The notes beneath the pieces were generated by a model. That model was given only the letters and a program-made list of their open reading frames with translations, had not been told where the DNA came from and did no database searches. A DNA stretch of 64,000 nucleotides from Arcobacter sp. CECT 8983 (GTDB taxonomy: Bacteria; Campylobacterota; Campylobacteria; Campylobacterales; Arcobacteraceae), in assembly GCF_004118855.1 (NCBI RefSeq), contig NZ_PDKF01000004.1, positions 769,604-833,603 on the forward strand, written 5' to 3'. Of the stretch, positions 48,428 through 57,055 are shown piece after piece; positions within the stretch are counted from its first letter, which is position 1; each line of letters starts with the position of its first letter. The position numbers and the translations under genes were made by a program.

Positions 48428-49783
48428 CTATTTTGTATTATCATCTTGAATTTTGTTTTTCGATGATACTGATTTTAACCAAAAATATCCAAATAAACCT
48501 GAAAATAAAGAAGCACTTAAGATTCCTATTTTTGCTTGGAAAATAAGTTCAGGGTTTCCAACAAAAGCTAAATCTGCAACAAATATAGACATTGTAAATC
48601 CTATTCCACCTAAAAATGCTACTCCAAATACTTGGCTCATATTACTCTCTTTTGGAAGCTCTGCAATTTTTAGTTTTACTGCTAGGAAAGAAACCCCAAA
48701 TATACCAATAACTTTTCCTAAAATAAGTCCTAAAATAATACCTAACGAAACAGGTTCTAAGATTGTAGTACCAATTGAGCTAAAGTCAATTTTAACTCCT
48801 GCATTTGCTAAAGCAAAGATAGGAATAATTAATAATGCAACTGGTAAATGAAGATTATATTCTAATCTTGCAGCAGGTGTTCCTACTTCATTGATTTTAT
48901 CTTTTATATTTGTAAGAATCTTTTTTTGTTTTTCATGCATCATGTGATTTTCTTGGACTGGATAGTTATCATATTCATCTAATAAACGTTTTGTATCTTG
49001 GGTAAAGGTTTCAGGAGCTCTTTTAGGCGTTGAAGGTATTGCTAGTGCAGCTAAAACACCTGCAATTGTAGCGTGAACACCAGATTCTAACATGAAAAAC
49101 CACATTACTAAACCTACAACAAAGTAAGGTAGAATCATATGAATACCAAATCTATTAAAAGCAATCATTAAAGCAAACATAACTCCTGCTAAACTAAGTG
49201 CAAGCATATTTATAGTTTCTGTATAAAAAATTGCTATAACTAAAACAGCTCCTAAGTCATCAACAATAGCAAGGGCAACTAAAAATGTTACAAGGGTTGT
49301 GGGAACTCTTTTTCCTAATAAAACTAAAGCACTAATTGCAAAAGCAATATCTGTTGCCATTGGGATTCCCCAACCTGCTGCTCCTTGTGTTCCATAATTT
49401 AAACTTGTATATATAAGTGCAGGAAAAATCATACCACCAATTGCTGCTAAAATGGGAAGCATTGCTACTTTTATATTTGATAGTTCACCTGCTGTAATTT
49501 CTCTTTTTATTTCAAGACCAATTAAAAAGAAGAAAATGGCCATAAGTCCATCATTAATCCAATGATGAAGAGAATGAGAAAGTTTCCATGAACCTACATT
49601 AAAATCAATATATGTATGAAAAAAATGTGCATAGATATCATATAAAGGACTATTTGCTAATACTAATGCTAATACAGTTGTTATTATTAAAATCAAGCCT
49701 GTTGTTGTTTGGGCATGTAAAAAATCTTCAAAGGGTGTTGATACTTTTTTAAAAGCTTTTTCCCAAGGTGCGTATAGTTTCAT
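48428..49783 (-). CDS. nhaA: Na+/H+ antiporter NhaA
   Basis: 451 residues, slightly longer than E. coli NhaA (388). The NhaA features are clear: HHWINDGLMAIFFFLIGLEIKREITAGEL, PMATDIAFAISALVLLGKRVPTTLVTFLVALAIVDDLGAVLVIAIFY with the two essential aspartates, and ESGVHATIAGVLAALAIP. A central loop of about 60 charged residues (about 265-325) is longer than usual. It exchanges sodium for protons at the inner membrane. It is first in an operon with a response regulator and kinase, and CTAGGAG is its ribosome site. Confidence 0.95.
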   Translation of the reverse strand: MKLYAPWEKAFKKVSTPFEDFLHAQTTTGLILIITTVLALVLANSPLYDIYAHFFHTYIDFNVGSWKLSHSLHHWINDGLMAIFFFLIGLEIKREITAGELSNIKVAMLPILAAIGGMIFPALIYTSLNYGTQGAAGWGIPMATDIAFAISALVLLGKRVPTTLVTFLVALAIVDDLGAVLVIAIFYTETINMLALSLAGVMFALMIAFNRFGIHMILPYFVVGLVMWFFMLESGVHATIAGVLAALAIPSTPKRAPETFTQDTKRLLDEYDNYPVQENHMMHEKQKKILTNIKDKINEVGTPAARLEYNLHLPVALLIIPIFALANAGVKIDFSSIGTTILEPVSLGIILGLILGKVIGIFGVSFLAVKLKIAELPKESNMSQVFGVAFLGGIGFTMSIFVADLAFVGNPELIFQAKIGILSASLFSGLFGYFWLKSVSSKNKIQDDNTK

Positions 49784-49830
49784 TCAAACTCCTAGTAAAT
49801 TTTTAACTATTTTTATTTGCAAAGTGTCAA

Positions 49831-49836
49831 ATTATA
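49831..49836 (-). promoter_or_regulatory. -10 element (TATAAT) of the nhaA operon
   Basis: TATAAT on the minus strand, 47 bp upstream of the nhaA start, flanked by TTGACA boxes at 49846-49851 and 49825-49830 (21 bp apart, two helical turns). Confidence 0.5.
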
Positions 49837-49841
49837 CAAAT

Positions 49842-49880
49842 AAAATGTCAAGAAATTTATACATTTTTTCTTGACATTTT
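49842..49880. terminator. Inverted repeat between uvsE and nhaA, containing TTGACA boxes
   Basis: AAAATGTCAAGAAA and TTTCTTGACATTTT form perfect 14-bp arms around 11 nt. It can end transcripts from uvsE on the minus strand, and its arms carry TTGACA in opposite directions just upstream of the nhaA -10, so it may also be a regulator site. Confidence 0.6.
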
Positions 49881-49918
49881 CTTGGTAATAATTTTAAAAC
49901 TACTATTTGAGTCTTTTT

Positions 49919-50785
49919 CTATTTTTTTATATCAGTTTTTAATTTTTGTATTGCAATCTCTTTTTTCTTTGCTTCAACCATAATATCTATATTTTTAGTA
50001 TCTTTTTTAAACATTTTTTCAAGTTCAAAGAAGTCTTTTGCTTCAATATAGTCAGCATGATTTCCAAATTTTCCATCACCTTTAGAAGAAAGATGCACTT
50101 TAGGTCTTTTATTTCCCCAAGTTTTAAGTATATCTTTTGGGTTAAATTCACTTAGATTTAGGCTATGATGATATATATCAAAAACCATTGGTATTTTTGT
50201 TGCTTGGCATACATCAAGAATTTCATCTGCTGTATAAACTCTTTCATCATTTTCTAAAGCTAATCTTTGTTTTAACCACTCTTCTTTTTCAATAGTTTCA
50301 ATAAGTCTTTCCATGGCTGAGACTTTGTCTCCGTAGGCTCCACCACCGTGAATTAGTACAGTTCCATTGTCATCAATTCCAAGTCTATCAAAAAGCCAAA
50401 AAAACATCTCTAATTCCCTTAAAGAGTTTTCTATAACATTCTCTTTGGGAGAGTTTAAAACTGTATATTGTCCTGGATGTATAGTTATTCTTATATTAAA
50501 ATCTTTTAGTCTCTCTTTTGTTTCATCAAAAATTGGTGCTAGTTTGTCAAGCCAAGCCATATCAAAAAGTTTATGTGAAATAAAAGGAACAAAAGAGTTT
50601 CCTAATCTAAAAATAGGGTAGTTTTTAGATTTTGAATACTCTAATAAATCAATTAGCTCTTTAGCATTTTGTTTTACTTTTTTTTCAACGTTTTCATAGT
50701 TTAAGTTATTTAAATTCATAGTTCTATTTGTTGATAAACTATTATCACTTTTTGAACAAAAAAATCCAAATCTATACATTACCAT
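49919..50785 (-). CDS. uvsE: UV DNA damage endonuclease
   Basis: 288 residues of the UvsE/UVDE TIM-barrel family: RFGFFCSKSDNSLSTNRTMNLNNL at the start, then IFRLGNSFVPFISHKLFD, IRITIHPGQYTVLNSP, VLIHGGGAYGDK, PMVFDIYHHSLN and KVHLSSKGDGKFGNHADYIE, with the metal-binding His and Glu residues. It nicks DNA 5' of UV photoproducts. It overlaps the TIGR03643 gene by 7 bp and ends a six-gene packed run (54570 to 49919). Confidence 0.93.
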   Translation of the reverse strand: MVMYRFGFFCSKSDNSLSTNRTMNLNNLNYENVEKKVKQNAKELIDLLEYSKSKNYPIFRLGNSFVPFISHKLFDMAWLDKLAPIFDETKERLKDFNIRITIHPGQYTVLNSPKENVIENSLRELEMFFWLFDRLGIDDNGTVLIHGGGAYGDKVSAMERLIETIEKEEWLKQRLALENDERVYTADEILDVCQATKIPMVFDIYHHSLNLSEFNPKDILKTWGNKRPKVHLSSKGDGKFGNHADYIEAKDFFELEKMFKKDTKNIDIMVEAKKKEIAIQKLKTDIKK

Positions 50786-51024
50786 GGTCCTTTAAATCTA
50801 ATTGGTTTAAATTCTACTTTTTTTTCATGTTTAGTAACTCTTCCTTGAACTCTTTTTCTCCATCTTTTATATGCTTGTGGACAAATAAGTTCTCTCATGA
50901 GGTTTTTTACTTGGTTTTCTGTTAGGTTAAACTCTTTTTTTATACCATCAAAAGTAGTTCTATCTTGCCAAGCCATTTGTATTAATCGGTTTTTATCTTC
51001 TACATTTAATTTAACATTTTTCAT
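50779..51024 (-). CDS. TIGR03643 family protein
   Basis: 81 residues. It matches TIGR03643: DKNRLIQMAWQDRTTFDGIKKEFNLTENQVKNLMRELICPQAYKRWRKRVQGRVTKHEKK. It contains a short HTH-like segment and many basic residues, so nucleic-acid binding is likely. The family function is unknown; members often lie near photolyase or cryptochrome genes, which agrees with its overlap with a UV-endonuclease gene here. It overlaps the UbiB-like gene upstream by 4 bp. Confidence 0.85.
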   Translation of the reverse strand: MKNVKLNVEDKNRLIQMAWQDRTTFDGIKKEFNLTENQVKNLMRELICPQAYKRWRKRVQGRVTKHEKKVEFKPIRFKGPW

Positions 51025-52574
51025 TTATATAAAATCCTTATAAAGCCTAATGCAAAAAGAGCTAAGGAAACTTCTTTTGGCTCAAAACCATAGAGTAAAT
51101 AAAAAATTGCAGCAAAAAATAAAGCAAAAGAGATACTATAAGCTTTAATTTGTTTTTTAGTAGATTCTTGAAGATATTCTAGTTGATTACGTGAAAGTTC
51201 AACTTCAAGGTTACCTTCACTTGCTCTTTTTACCATGGTTTTAAAATCTTTTACAATAAAAGGTAAATCTTTTACCTCTTCAATGATAGTTTCGCTTATT
51301 GATTCCTTTGCCCCTAAAGCTTTTGGAAGATTCTTTTGTAAAATAGGCAAGATATCTTTTACTCCATTGAAGTTTTCAATATATGTTGTTCCAAGTCCTT
51401 CAATAATTGCACTAACTCTAAGTATATAAATTGCATCACTTGGAAGTTTAAAAGGTAAGTCTCTAGTACTTTCTAACACTTCAAAAGCAAGTTTTTGCAT
51501 AGATTCACTATCAAGATTATCATTTGAAAAAATATCAAACATTTTTGAAGTAAATTCTGTAAGTTCTCCCATAGGTGCTTCATAAGCAATTGTTCCAAGT
51601 TTTTTACTTGCATTAATATATGTTTCATAATCCTGTTCATTTGCAGCTTTTATAAGCTCAATTATTGCAATTCTTTTATCATTTGGCACTGTTTTAACCA
51701 TACCAAAATCAAGTAAAATAAGTTCACCTTTTTTATTTACAAGTAGATTTCCGGGATGTGGGTCAGCATGAAAATATCCATTTATAAGCATTTGAGTTGT
51801 ATAAAAGTCAACTAAATTTGAGATGATTTTTTTAAAATCAATTTTATGTTTAAAGATATTTTCTTTATCATCAAATCTAAAACCTTCTTCAAAACTCATA
51901 ACTAAAGCGTCATCACAAGAATACTTCTTATATGCTTTTGGAAATTTTACTTTTTGTTTTTTATATACTTTTTTGAAGTTTTTTAGGTTTTGTAACTCTT
52001 GATTTAAACTAACTTCTTCAACAATCATTTTTGAAAACTCTTGAATTACTGCTTCAATAGAGTTTTTTGTATAACTTGAAAATAGAGGTTTAAATAATGA
52101 ATTGAACATATTTATAATTTTAATATCAGCTAAGACTTGTTGTTTAATACCTTTTCGTCTTAATTTTATTGCTACTTTCTTATCGTTTTGTAGGATTGCT
52201 TTATGAACTTGTCCAATAGAAGCTGAAGCAATTGGTTCTTTATCAAACTCTTTGAAAACTTGTTTATCTTTAAATGCAATATTATAAATTTCTTCAAAAT
52301 CTTTTTGCTTCATAGGAGGAATTTGGTCATGAAGATTTCTTAATTCTTCTAAATATTCTTCACTAAAAAAATCAGACCTAGTAGCAAGAACTTGCGCAAG
52401 CTTTATAAAGGAAGCTCCTAGTTTAATAATTGTATATTTTAGTTTTTTAGGTTTAAGTGGTTTTATAAATAAAAAGCTATCTTTTCTTTTTATTACTAGA
52501 TAAACTGTTAATAAAAATATAAAAACTCTGTAAACTCTAAATGGTGAATAAAATTTTATAATAAATCCTTTCAA
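51021..52574 (-). CDS. UbiB/AarF (ABC1) family atypical kinase
   Basis: 517 residues. The protein-kinase-like core shows KLGASFIKLAQVLATRSDF (the KxGQ motif reads KLAQ, residues 58-61), ASASIGQVHKA (Ala-rich loop), VAIKLRR (Lys), YFHADPHPGNLLVN and LILLDFGMV. One or two C-terminal membrane helices (about 475-512) are present. UbiB proteins support ubiquinone/lipid metabolism through ATPase activity. The start is uncertain: TTG at 52574 has no ribosome site, while an AAAGG just after it would suit an ATT/ATA codon. It overlaps TIGR03643 by 4 bp. Confidence 0.88.
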   Translation of the reverse strand: MKGFIIKFYSPFRVYRVFIFLLTVYLVIKRKDSFLFIKPLKPKKLKYTIIKLGASFIKLAQVLATRSDFFSEEYLEELRNLHDQIPPMKQKDFEEIYNIAFKDKQVFKEFDKEPIASASIGQVHKAILQNDKKVAIKLRRKGIKQQVLADIKIINMFNSLFKPLFSSYTKNSIEAVIQEFSKMIVEEVSLNQELQNLKNFKKVYKKQKVKFPKAYKKYSCDDALVMSFEEGFRFDDKENIFKHKIDFKKIISNLVDFYTTQMLINGYFHADPHPGNLLVNKKGELILLDFGMVKTVPNDKRIAIIELIKAANEQDYETYINASKKLGTIAYEAPMGELTEFTSKMFDIFSNDNLDSESMQKLAFEVLESTRDLPFKLPSDAIYILRVSAIIEGLGTTYIENFNGVKDILPILQKNLPKALGAKESISETIIEEVKDLPFIVKDFKTMVKRASEGNLEVELSRNQLEYLQESTKKQIKAYSISFALFFAAIFYLLYGFEPKEVSLALFALGFIRILYK

Positions 52575-52577
52575 ACT

Positions 52578-53642
52578 TTAAAAATATATCATTCTTATTG
52601 GTTCTGCCATTGGTTTATTGAAATAATATCCTTGTGCATAATCAACACCAATCTCTTTTATTGTATTTAACTCATAAGGGGTTTCAATGCCTTCTGCTAA
52701 TATCTCAATGCCATTTTCTCTAGCAAGATTAAACAGTGCTTTGTAAACAGAACGTTTTAATTCATCATTGTTAATATTTGAGATAATATTTCTATCAACC
52801 TTTATAATATCTGGTTTTAATTCTATAATCATATTTAAACTTGAATATCCTTCTCCCACATCATCAAGTGCTATTTTAAAGCCTTGTTCTCTGTAGAATT
52901 CAAGTATCTTTTTTAAGTGTTTTTGATCTTTTATACTTTCAGTTTCAACAACTTCAAAAACAATATTTGATGTATCAAACTCTAGTTGCTTTGCCCATTT
53001 TACAGTTGAGTTTAAACAAAATTCTGGGTCATAAATAGAAGTTGGAAGAAAGTTTATAAAAACTTTTTGTTTCACTTTTTTAGTAGCAGCTGTTTTTAGA
53101 GCACTTTCTCTACAAAGTCTATCTAAGTTAAAGTTCATATCATTTCTTGTAGATTTTTCAAATAGTTCATTTGGATATATTAAAGTTCCATCAGGTCTAA
53201 CACCTCTAACTAAAGTTTCATAACCATAAATTTGATCTGTTCTCATATCTATTATTGCTTGAAAGTGTGAAGTTAAAGATTGGTTTTTTATTACATCAAA
53301 GAACTCTCCATCTTCAATCATATTTATATATCGCTGAAGGGGTTTTGAATTTAAAACTGCTTTATATGATAGACCTTCATTGTTATAGTCAATAAAAATT
53401 TTTATATCTTCTGTTTCTAAAGAGTTAAAAGTAGTTTCAATAGCATCTATATTTTCATAAAAGAATTTTTTTGTATCTTCAACTTCTATGTATACTATAT
53501 TTTCAATCTTTTGAAAATCAATATTTAATTTTTTTAAAAATATTTTTACTTTTGAAATAAGTTCATCAAATTCACTTATAAAATATATTTTTGAAGAGTT
53601 ATTACTAAACTCATATTTTATATCACATCTATTACAAGGCAT
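52578..53642 (-). CDS. EAL domain c-di-GMP phosphodiesterase
   Basis: 354 residues. An N-terminal 115 residues of unknown fold start with a CxxC (MPCNRCD). The EAL domain (about 115-354) keeps the catalytic set: YETLVRG (EAL read as ETL), VFINFLPTS (Asn), IVFEVVETE (Glu), KIALDDVGEGYSS (Asp-Asp), IIKVDRNI (Lys), LAEGIET (Glu) and AQGYYFNKP (Gln). It should hydrolyse c-di-GMP in the cytoplasm. It lies 10 bp after pdxH and 3 bp before the UbiB-like gene, in the packed run. Confidence 0.9.
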   Translation of the reverse strand: MPCNRCDIKYEFSNNSSKIYFISEFDELISKVKIFLKKLNIDFQKIENIVYIEVEDTKKFFYENIDAIETTFNSLETEDIKIFIDYNNEGLSYKAVLNSKPLQRYINMIEDGEFFDVIKNQSLTSHFQAIIDMRTDQIYGYETLVRGVRPDGTLIYPNELFEKSTRNDMNFNLDRLCRESALKTAATKKVKQKVFINFLPTSIYDPEFCLNSTVKWAKQLEFDTSNIVFEVVETESIKDQKHLKKILEFYREQGFKIALDDVGEGYSSLNMIIELKPDIIKVDRNIISNINNDELKRSVYKALFNLARENGIEILAEGIETPYELNTIKEIGVDYAQGYYFNKPMAEPIRMIYF

Positions 53643-53652
53643 AATTTTCCTT

Positions 53653-54294
53653 TTATGGTTCTAATCTATATATATTCCACTCTTGGTTTTCATTTAGTTC
53701 ATATACGAATCTATCATGAAGCCTATTTAGTCCACCTTGCCAAAATTCAAAGTATGTTGGAACAATTTGATATCCACCCCAAAAAGAGGGAAATGGTATC
53801 TCTCCTTTTGAAAACTTTTTTCTCATTTCATCAAAATTTGATTCTAAAATACTTCTTGAGTTTACAACTTTACTTTGGTGTGAAACCCAAGCTCCAAGTT
53901 GGCTTCCTTTTGGTCTTGATAGGAAATATTTCATTGAAGCATTTTTTGAAATTTTTGAAATTTTACCTTCTATTCTTACTTGTCTTTCTAAACCTAGCCA
54001 AGCAAAGTGCGCAGAGACATTAGGGTTTTTATCTATATGCTGTGATTTTTTACTTTTATAGTTTGAAAAAAATACAAAACCATTTTCATCATACATTTTA
54101 AGTAATACAGTTCTTTGTGTTGGTTTTAAATCAATTCCAACTGTACTTAGTGTAAATGCATTTGGTTCTATAAGTTCAGCTTCTAAAGCTTGATTAAACC
54201 ATTTTTCGAATTGTTTAAAAGGAGTTTCTTCTAAGTCTTCTTTATGCAATCCTTTTGAAACATATTCTTGTCTCATTCTTGATATATCAGGCAT
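53653..54294 (-). CDS. pdxH: Pyridoxine/pyridoxamine 5'-phosphate oxidase
   Basis: 213 residues, the family length. PdxH features: LSTVGIDLKPTQRTVLLKMYDENGFVFFSNYKSKKS (FMN phosphate site), HFAWLGLERQVRIEGKI, YFLSRPKGSQLGAWVSHQS and the C-terminal PTYFEFWQGGLNRLHDRFVYE, ending in RLEP. It makes pyridoxal phosphate with FMN and oxygen. It lies 9 bp downstream of the phasin-like gene and 10 bp upstream of the EAL gene. Confidence 0.95.
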   Translation of the reverse strand: MPDISRMRQEYVSKGLHKEDLEETPFKQFEKWFNQALEAELIEPNAFTLSTVGIDLKPTQRTVLLKMYDENGFVFFSNYKSKKSQHIDKNPNVSAHFAWLGLERQVRIEGKISKISKNASMKYFLSRPKGSQLGAWVSHQSKVVNSRSILESNFDEMRKKFSKGEIPFPSFWGGYQIVPTYFEFWQGGLNRLHDRFVYELNENQEWNIYRLEP

Positions 54295-54303
54295 AAAAGT
54301 CCT

Positions 54304-54570
54304 TTAATTTTTAAGCTCTTCTTTTAACTTTTTTAAGTCTTTTTTTGTAGCTAAATCTAAGTCTTCTATCACTTCTTTTATTAAAGATTTGATTTGTTTT
54401 TTGATTTTTTTATCTTCTACTTTACCTTTTTTCTCAAGTGATTTTATAAACTCTTTAGCATCAGATTTTTTGATTTTTCCATTTTTTTCTAAAGTTTTTA
54501 TCTCATCTTCCACTTTTTGTCTAACTATAACAGCAGCCCCAAGTCCTGAGTAAATCAATTCTTTAAACAT
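54304..54570 (-). CDS. Phasin-like small coiled-coil protein
   Basis: 88 residues. The N-terminal FKELIYSGLGAAVIVRQKVEDEIKTLEKNGKIKKSDAKEF and the Lys/Glu-rich coiled coil after it match the short phasin / PhaF-like regulators named for polyhydroxyalkanoate granules. In bacteria without such polymer these are of unknown function. It starts the run that continues with pdxH, EAL and UvsE. No catalytic residues are seen. Confidence 0.7.
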   Translation of the reverse strand: MFKELIYSGLGAAVIVRQKVEDEIKTLEKNGKIKKSDAKEFIKSLEKKGKVEDKKIKKQIKSLIKEVIEDLDLATKKDLKKLKEELKN

Positions 54571-54660
54571 TTTTATTCCTTTGTATTTTCATATCTAGTT
54601 TATATATTATAATGAATTTTATTAGATAAAGTAGAATCTTTGTAGTAAAAAAATGTTAGT

Positions 54661-55029
54661 TTATACAAAAGGTCGATTTATATCATGAAGTATAATATCT
54701 TCAATTTTTTCAGACTTACCAAAGTGTGGTAATAGTTTAAACATAATATTTTTATGTTCTTGTCTTAAATTTTCTATAATATTTGGGATATCACTTGTTA
54801 CGTGTTTACCTGAATTTAAAAAATATGGATAAAAAACAATCTCTCTTGCTCCATTTATTATAAATTCAGTTACTACACTTTTTATATCTGGACTTGCAAG
54901 TTCTAAAAAAGCTGCTTTTTTTAATCCATATTTATTATCTTTATGTGAAATCTTTTCAATTAATTGTATAAACTCTTCATTTGATTCTTCTTTTTTACTA
55001 CCATGGGCTACAAAAATTATTGCTCTCAT
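54661..55029 (-). CDS. CbiX-like sirohydrochlorin chelatase-family protein
   Basis: 122 residues, the small single-domain CbiX type. RAIIFVAHGSKKEESNEEF has the metal-binding His, and AFLELASPDIKSVVTEFIINGAREIVFYPYFLNSGKHVTSDIP carries the second conserved His region. It would insert cobalt, iron or nickel into a tetrapyrrole. It starts inside the thiE stop codon (TAATG), an unexpected partner for thiamine genes, so it may only share the transcript. Confidence 0.85.
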   Translation of the reverse strand: MRAIIFVAHGSKKEESNEEFIQLIEKISHKDNKYGLKKAAFLELASPDIKSVVTEFIINGAREIVFYPYFLNSGKHVTSDIPNIIENLRQEHKNIMFKLLPHFGKSEKIEDIILHDINRPFV

Positions 55030-55655
55030 TATTTACCTTTTAAAATATTTGTGTATTCTTCACACTTCTTTTTTATATTTTTACTTTTCCAAATATCACT
55101 TATAACTGCAAGCATGTTTGCACCTTCATTTATAAGTATATTAGCATTTTTGCTTGTAATACCACCTATAACACAAACTGGAATATTAAGTTCCTTTTTT
55201 GCATTTTTTATAACTTCTTTATTTACAACTGCTGCATTTGGTTTTGTTAAAGAAGGGAAGAATGAACCAAAGGCAACATAATCAGCACCCTTGTCTTGCA
55301 TCTCTTTTGCTAATTGTAAATTTCCATAACAAGAGATACCTAAAATACCTTTATACTCTTTTCTTATTTCTTCAACTCTATGATGATCACTTCTTCCAAC
55401 ATGTAAACCATCACATTGAAGTTTTATTGCAAGTTCAACTCTATCATTTAATACAAACAAAGCTTTGTATTTTCTACAAAGTTCTTGTAAATCTAAAACT
55501 AATTTTTCTATCTCTTCATCAGAAGAAGTTTTATCTCTCAGTTGAACAATTGTTGCCCCACCTTCTAAAGCTTCTTTTACTTGAATTAAAATAGTTTCTT
55601 TTGGAGTTAGAATATCATCACTAATTACATATAAACCATTTAAATTTATAGACAT
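55029..55655 (-). CDS. thiE: Thiamine phosphate synthase
   Basis: 208 residues. ThiE barrel motifs: GLYVISDDILTP, ALEGGATIVQLRDKTSSDEEI (diphosphate site), LFVLNDRVELAIKLQCDGLHVGRSD, GISCYGNLQLAKEMQDKGADYVAFGSFFPSLTKPNA and VCVIGGITSKNANILINEGANMLAVIS. It joins the pyrimidine and thiazole phosphates in thiamine synthesis. It overlaps thiD by 10 bp. Confidence 0.94.
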   Translation of the reverse strand: MSINLNGLYVISDDILTPKETILIQVKEALEGGATIVQLRDKTSSDEEIEKLVLDLQELCRKYKALFVLNDRVELAIKLQCDGLHVGRSDHHRVEEIRKEYKGILGISCYGNLQLAKEMQDKGADYVAFGSFFPSLTKPNAAVVNKEVIKNAKKELNIPVCVIGGITSKNANILINEGANMLAVISDIWKSKNIKKKCEEYTNILKGK

Positions 55656-56425
55656 TCTTTACCTTTTTTATGTGAAATTGGTCCTTTACCATGACCTATA
55701 TTTGGTGCATTTAAAATTGCTTGATATATAAACTCTTTTGAAATTTTAATTGCTTCTTCTAATGATTTACCTAAGGCTATATTTGCAGCAATGGCACTTG
55801 AAAAACTACAGCCTGTACCATGATTATTTGAAGTTTCAATAAGTTTTGTATAGTACACTTTTTTATCATTATTATCAAAGAAAGTATCCATACTAAAATC
55901 TTCGTTCTCTTTTTTTACAATATCATTTTTGATAACTACTTTACAAGGAAGTTTAGAAATCTCTTCTATAGCTTTCTCATTTAATACATCATAATTAAAA
56001 AGTGCTTTTGCTTCATATAAGTTTGGAGTAATAATATCTACATAAGGAAATAGTGTTTTTAAGTTTTCAATTGCATCATCATTTAAAAGTTTTGAACCAG
56101 CTTTAGAGATAAATACTGGATCAAATACAATTGGAATATCTAAATCTTTAATAGTTTCTCTTACTATATCAATAATTTCGTTTGAAAAAAGCATACCAAT
56201 TTTTATGGCATTTACTTCAAAGTCTTCTAGTACTCTTAATATTTGTTCTTGTACAAAAGAAGGAGAAATCTCTTGAATATTTGTTACTCCTTGAGTGTTT
56301 TGAGCTGTTAAAACAGTAAGCGCACTACAGCCAAAAGTGTCAAAAGCTTCAAAGGTTTTCAAATCTGCTTGAATACCAGCTCCACCACTACTGTCACTTC
56401 CAGCAACCGTAAGTACTACTTTCAT
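55646..56425 (-). CDS. thiD: Hydroxymethylpyrimidine (phosphate) kinase
   Basis: 259 residues. ThiD ribokinase-like motifs: VLTVAGSDSSGGAGIQADLKTFEAFDTFGCSALTVLTAQNTQGV at the start, AIKIGMLFS, FDPVFISKAGSKLL and the C-terminal NNHGTGCSFSSAIAANIALGKSLEEAI with the anion-hole GTGC and catalytic Cys/Asp region. It phosphorylates HMP and HMP-P. It heads the thiD-thiE-cbiX unit. I see no thiamine-pyrophosphate riboswitch in the 72 bp upstream. Confidence 0.95.
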   Translation of the reverse strand: MKVVLTVAGSDSSGGAGIQADLKTFEAFDTFGCSALTVLTAQNTQGVTNIQEISPSFVQEQILRVLEDFEVNAIKIGMLFSNEIIDIVRETIKDLDIPIVFDPVFISKAGSKLLNDDAIENLKTLFPYVDIITPNLYEAKALFNYDVLNEKAIEEISKLPCKVVIKNDIVKKENEDFSMDTFFDNNDKKVYYTKLIETSNNHGTGCSFSSAIAANIALGKSLEEAIKISKEFIYQAILNAPNIGHGKGPISHKKGKECL

Positions 56426-56497
56426 AAAAGTCCTTCATTTTTTTTGCTTATTGTCTTTAAGTTTGACTTTAAAGCTATTTAAAAAATTTATTAGAAA

Positions 56498-57055
56498 TTA
56501 CTTTTTAGGAAAATCTTTTATTATAGTAATAACAAGTTCTCCAACTGTAAATCCAAATTTTTTCATTTTTGAGTGGTTTATGATTACTCCATCTTCTTGT
56601 AAATGAAGCCAGTCTTTTACACTAATATCAATAGTACTATTATTATATGGAACTCTCATTACATAATCCATCATAACAGTATTCCCTAAAGCTTGCATTT
56701 TTGCAGTTCCTACTATATCACCTGCTGTTGCATCGAAAGTTTTCTCTCCTGTAGGTACTAATTTCCAAACTCTTGTTAGTTCTTCCCCATCATCATAAAG
56801 AAACTCTTCATTTAAAGTTCCTACACCATTTTCATCCCAAGAACCAATAAGTGTTCCTTTAAAAGTTCTAATAATCTTTCCAGACCTATTTTTAACTAAA
56901 CCATAGGCAGTTAATTTTCCATTAAAATACTCTTGAGGAATAAACTCAGGAGTTTTGTTTTTAAAATCTTCTATTTGCATTTTGCTACATCCTGTAAAAA
57001 ATAAAATTGCTAAAACAATAAAAAAACTGCTAAAAAATCTATTTAAATTTTTCAT
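56498..57055 (-). CDS. DUF3833 family lipoprotein
   Basis: 185 residues. A lipoprotein signal (LAILFFTGC, Cys about 23) precedes the DUF3833 beta domain: FIPQEYFNGKLTAYGLVKNRSGKIIRTFKGTLIGSWDENGVGTLNEEFLYDDGEELTRVWKLVPTGEKTF and a C-terminal KMKKFGFTVGELVITIIKDF. The family function is unknown; it usually travels with Cfa, DUF1365 and FAD-oxidoreductase genes, as it does here. It is the last gene of the lipid operon and overlaps cfa by 4 bp. Confidence 0.9.
   Translation of the reverse strand: MKNLNRFFSSFFIVLAILFFTGCSKMQIEDFKNKTPEFIPQEYFNGKLTAYGLVKNRSGKIIRTFKGTLIGSWDENGVGTLNEEFLYDDGEELTRVWKLVPTGEKTFDATAGDIVGTAKMQALGNTVMMDYVMRVPYNNSTIDISVKDWLHLQEDGVIINHSKMKKFGFTVGELVITIIKDFPKK

Noticed and set aside
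56426-56497. TPP riboswitch before thiD
   Set aside because: The 72-bp gap lacks the CTGAGA and ACCTGAtcTGG conserved elements.
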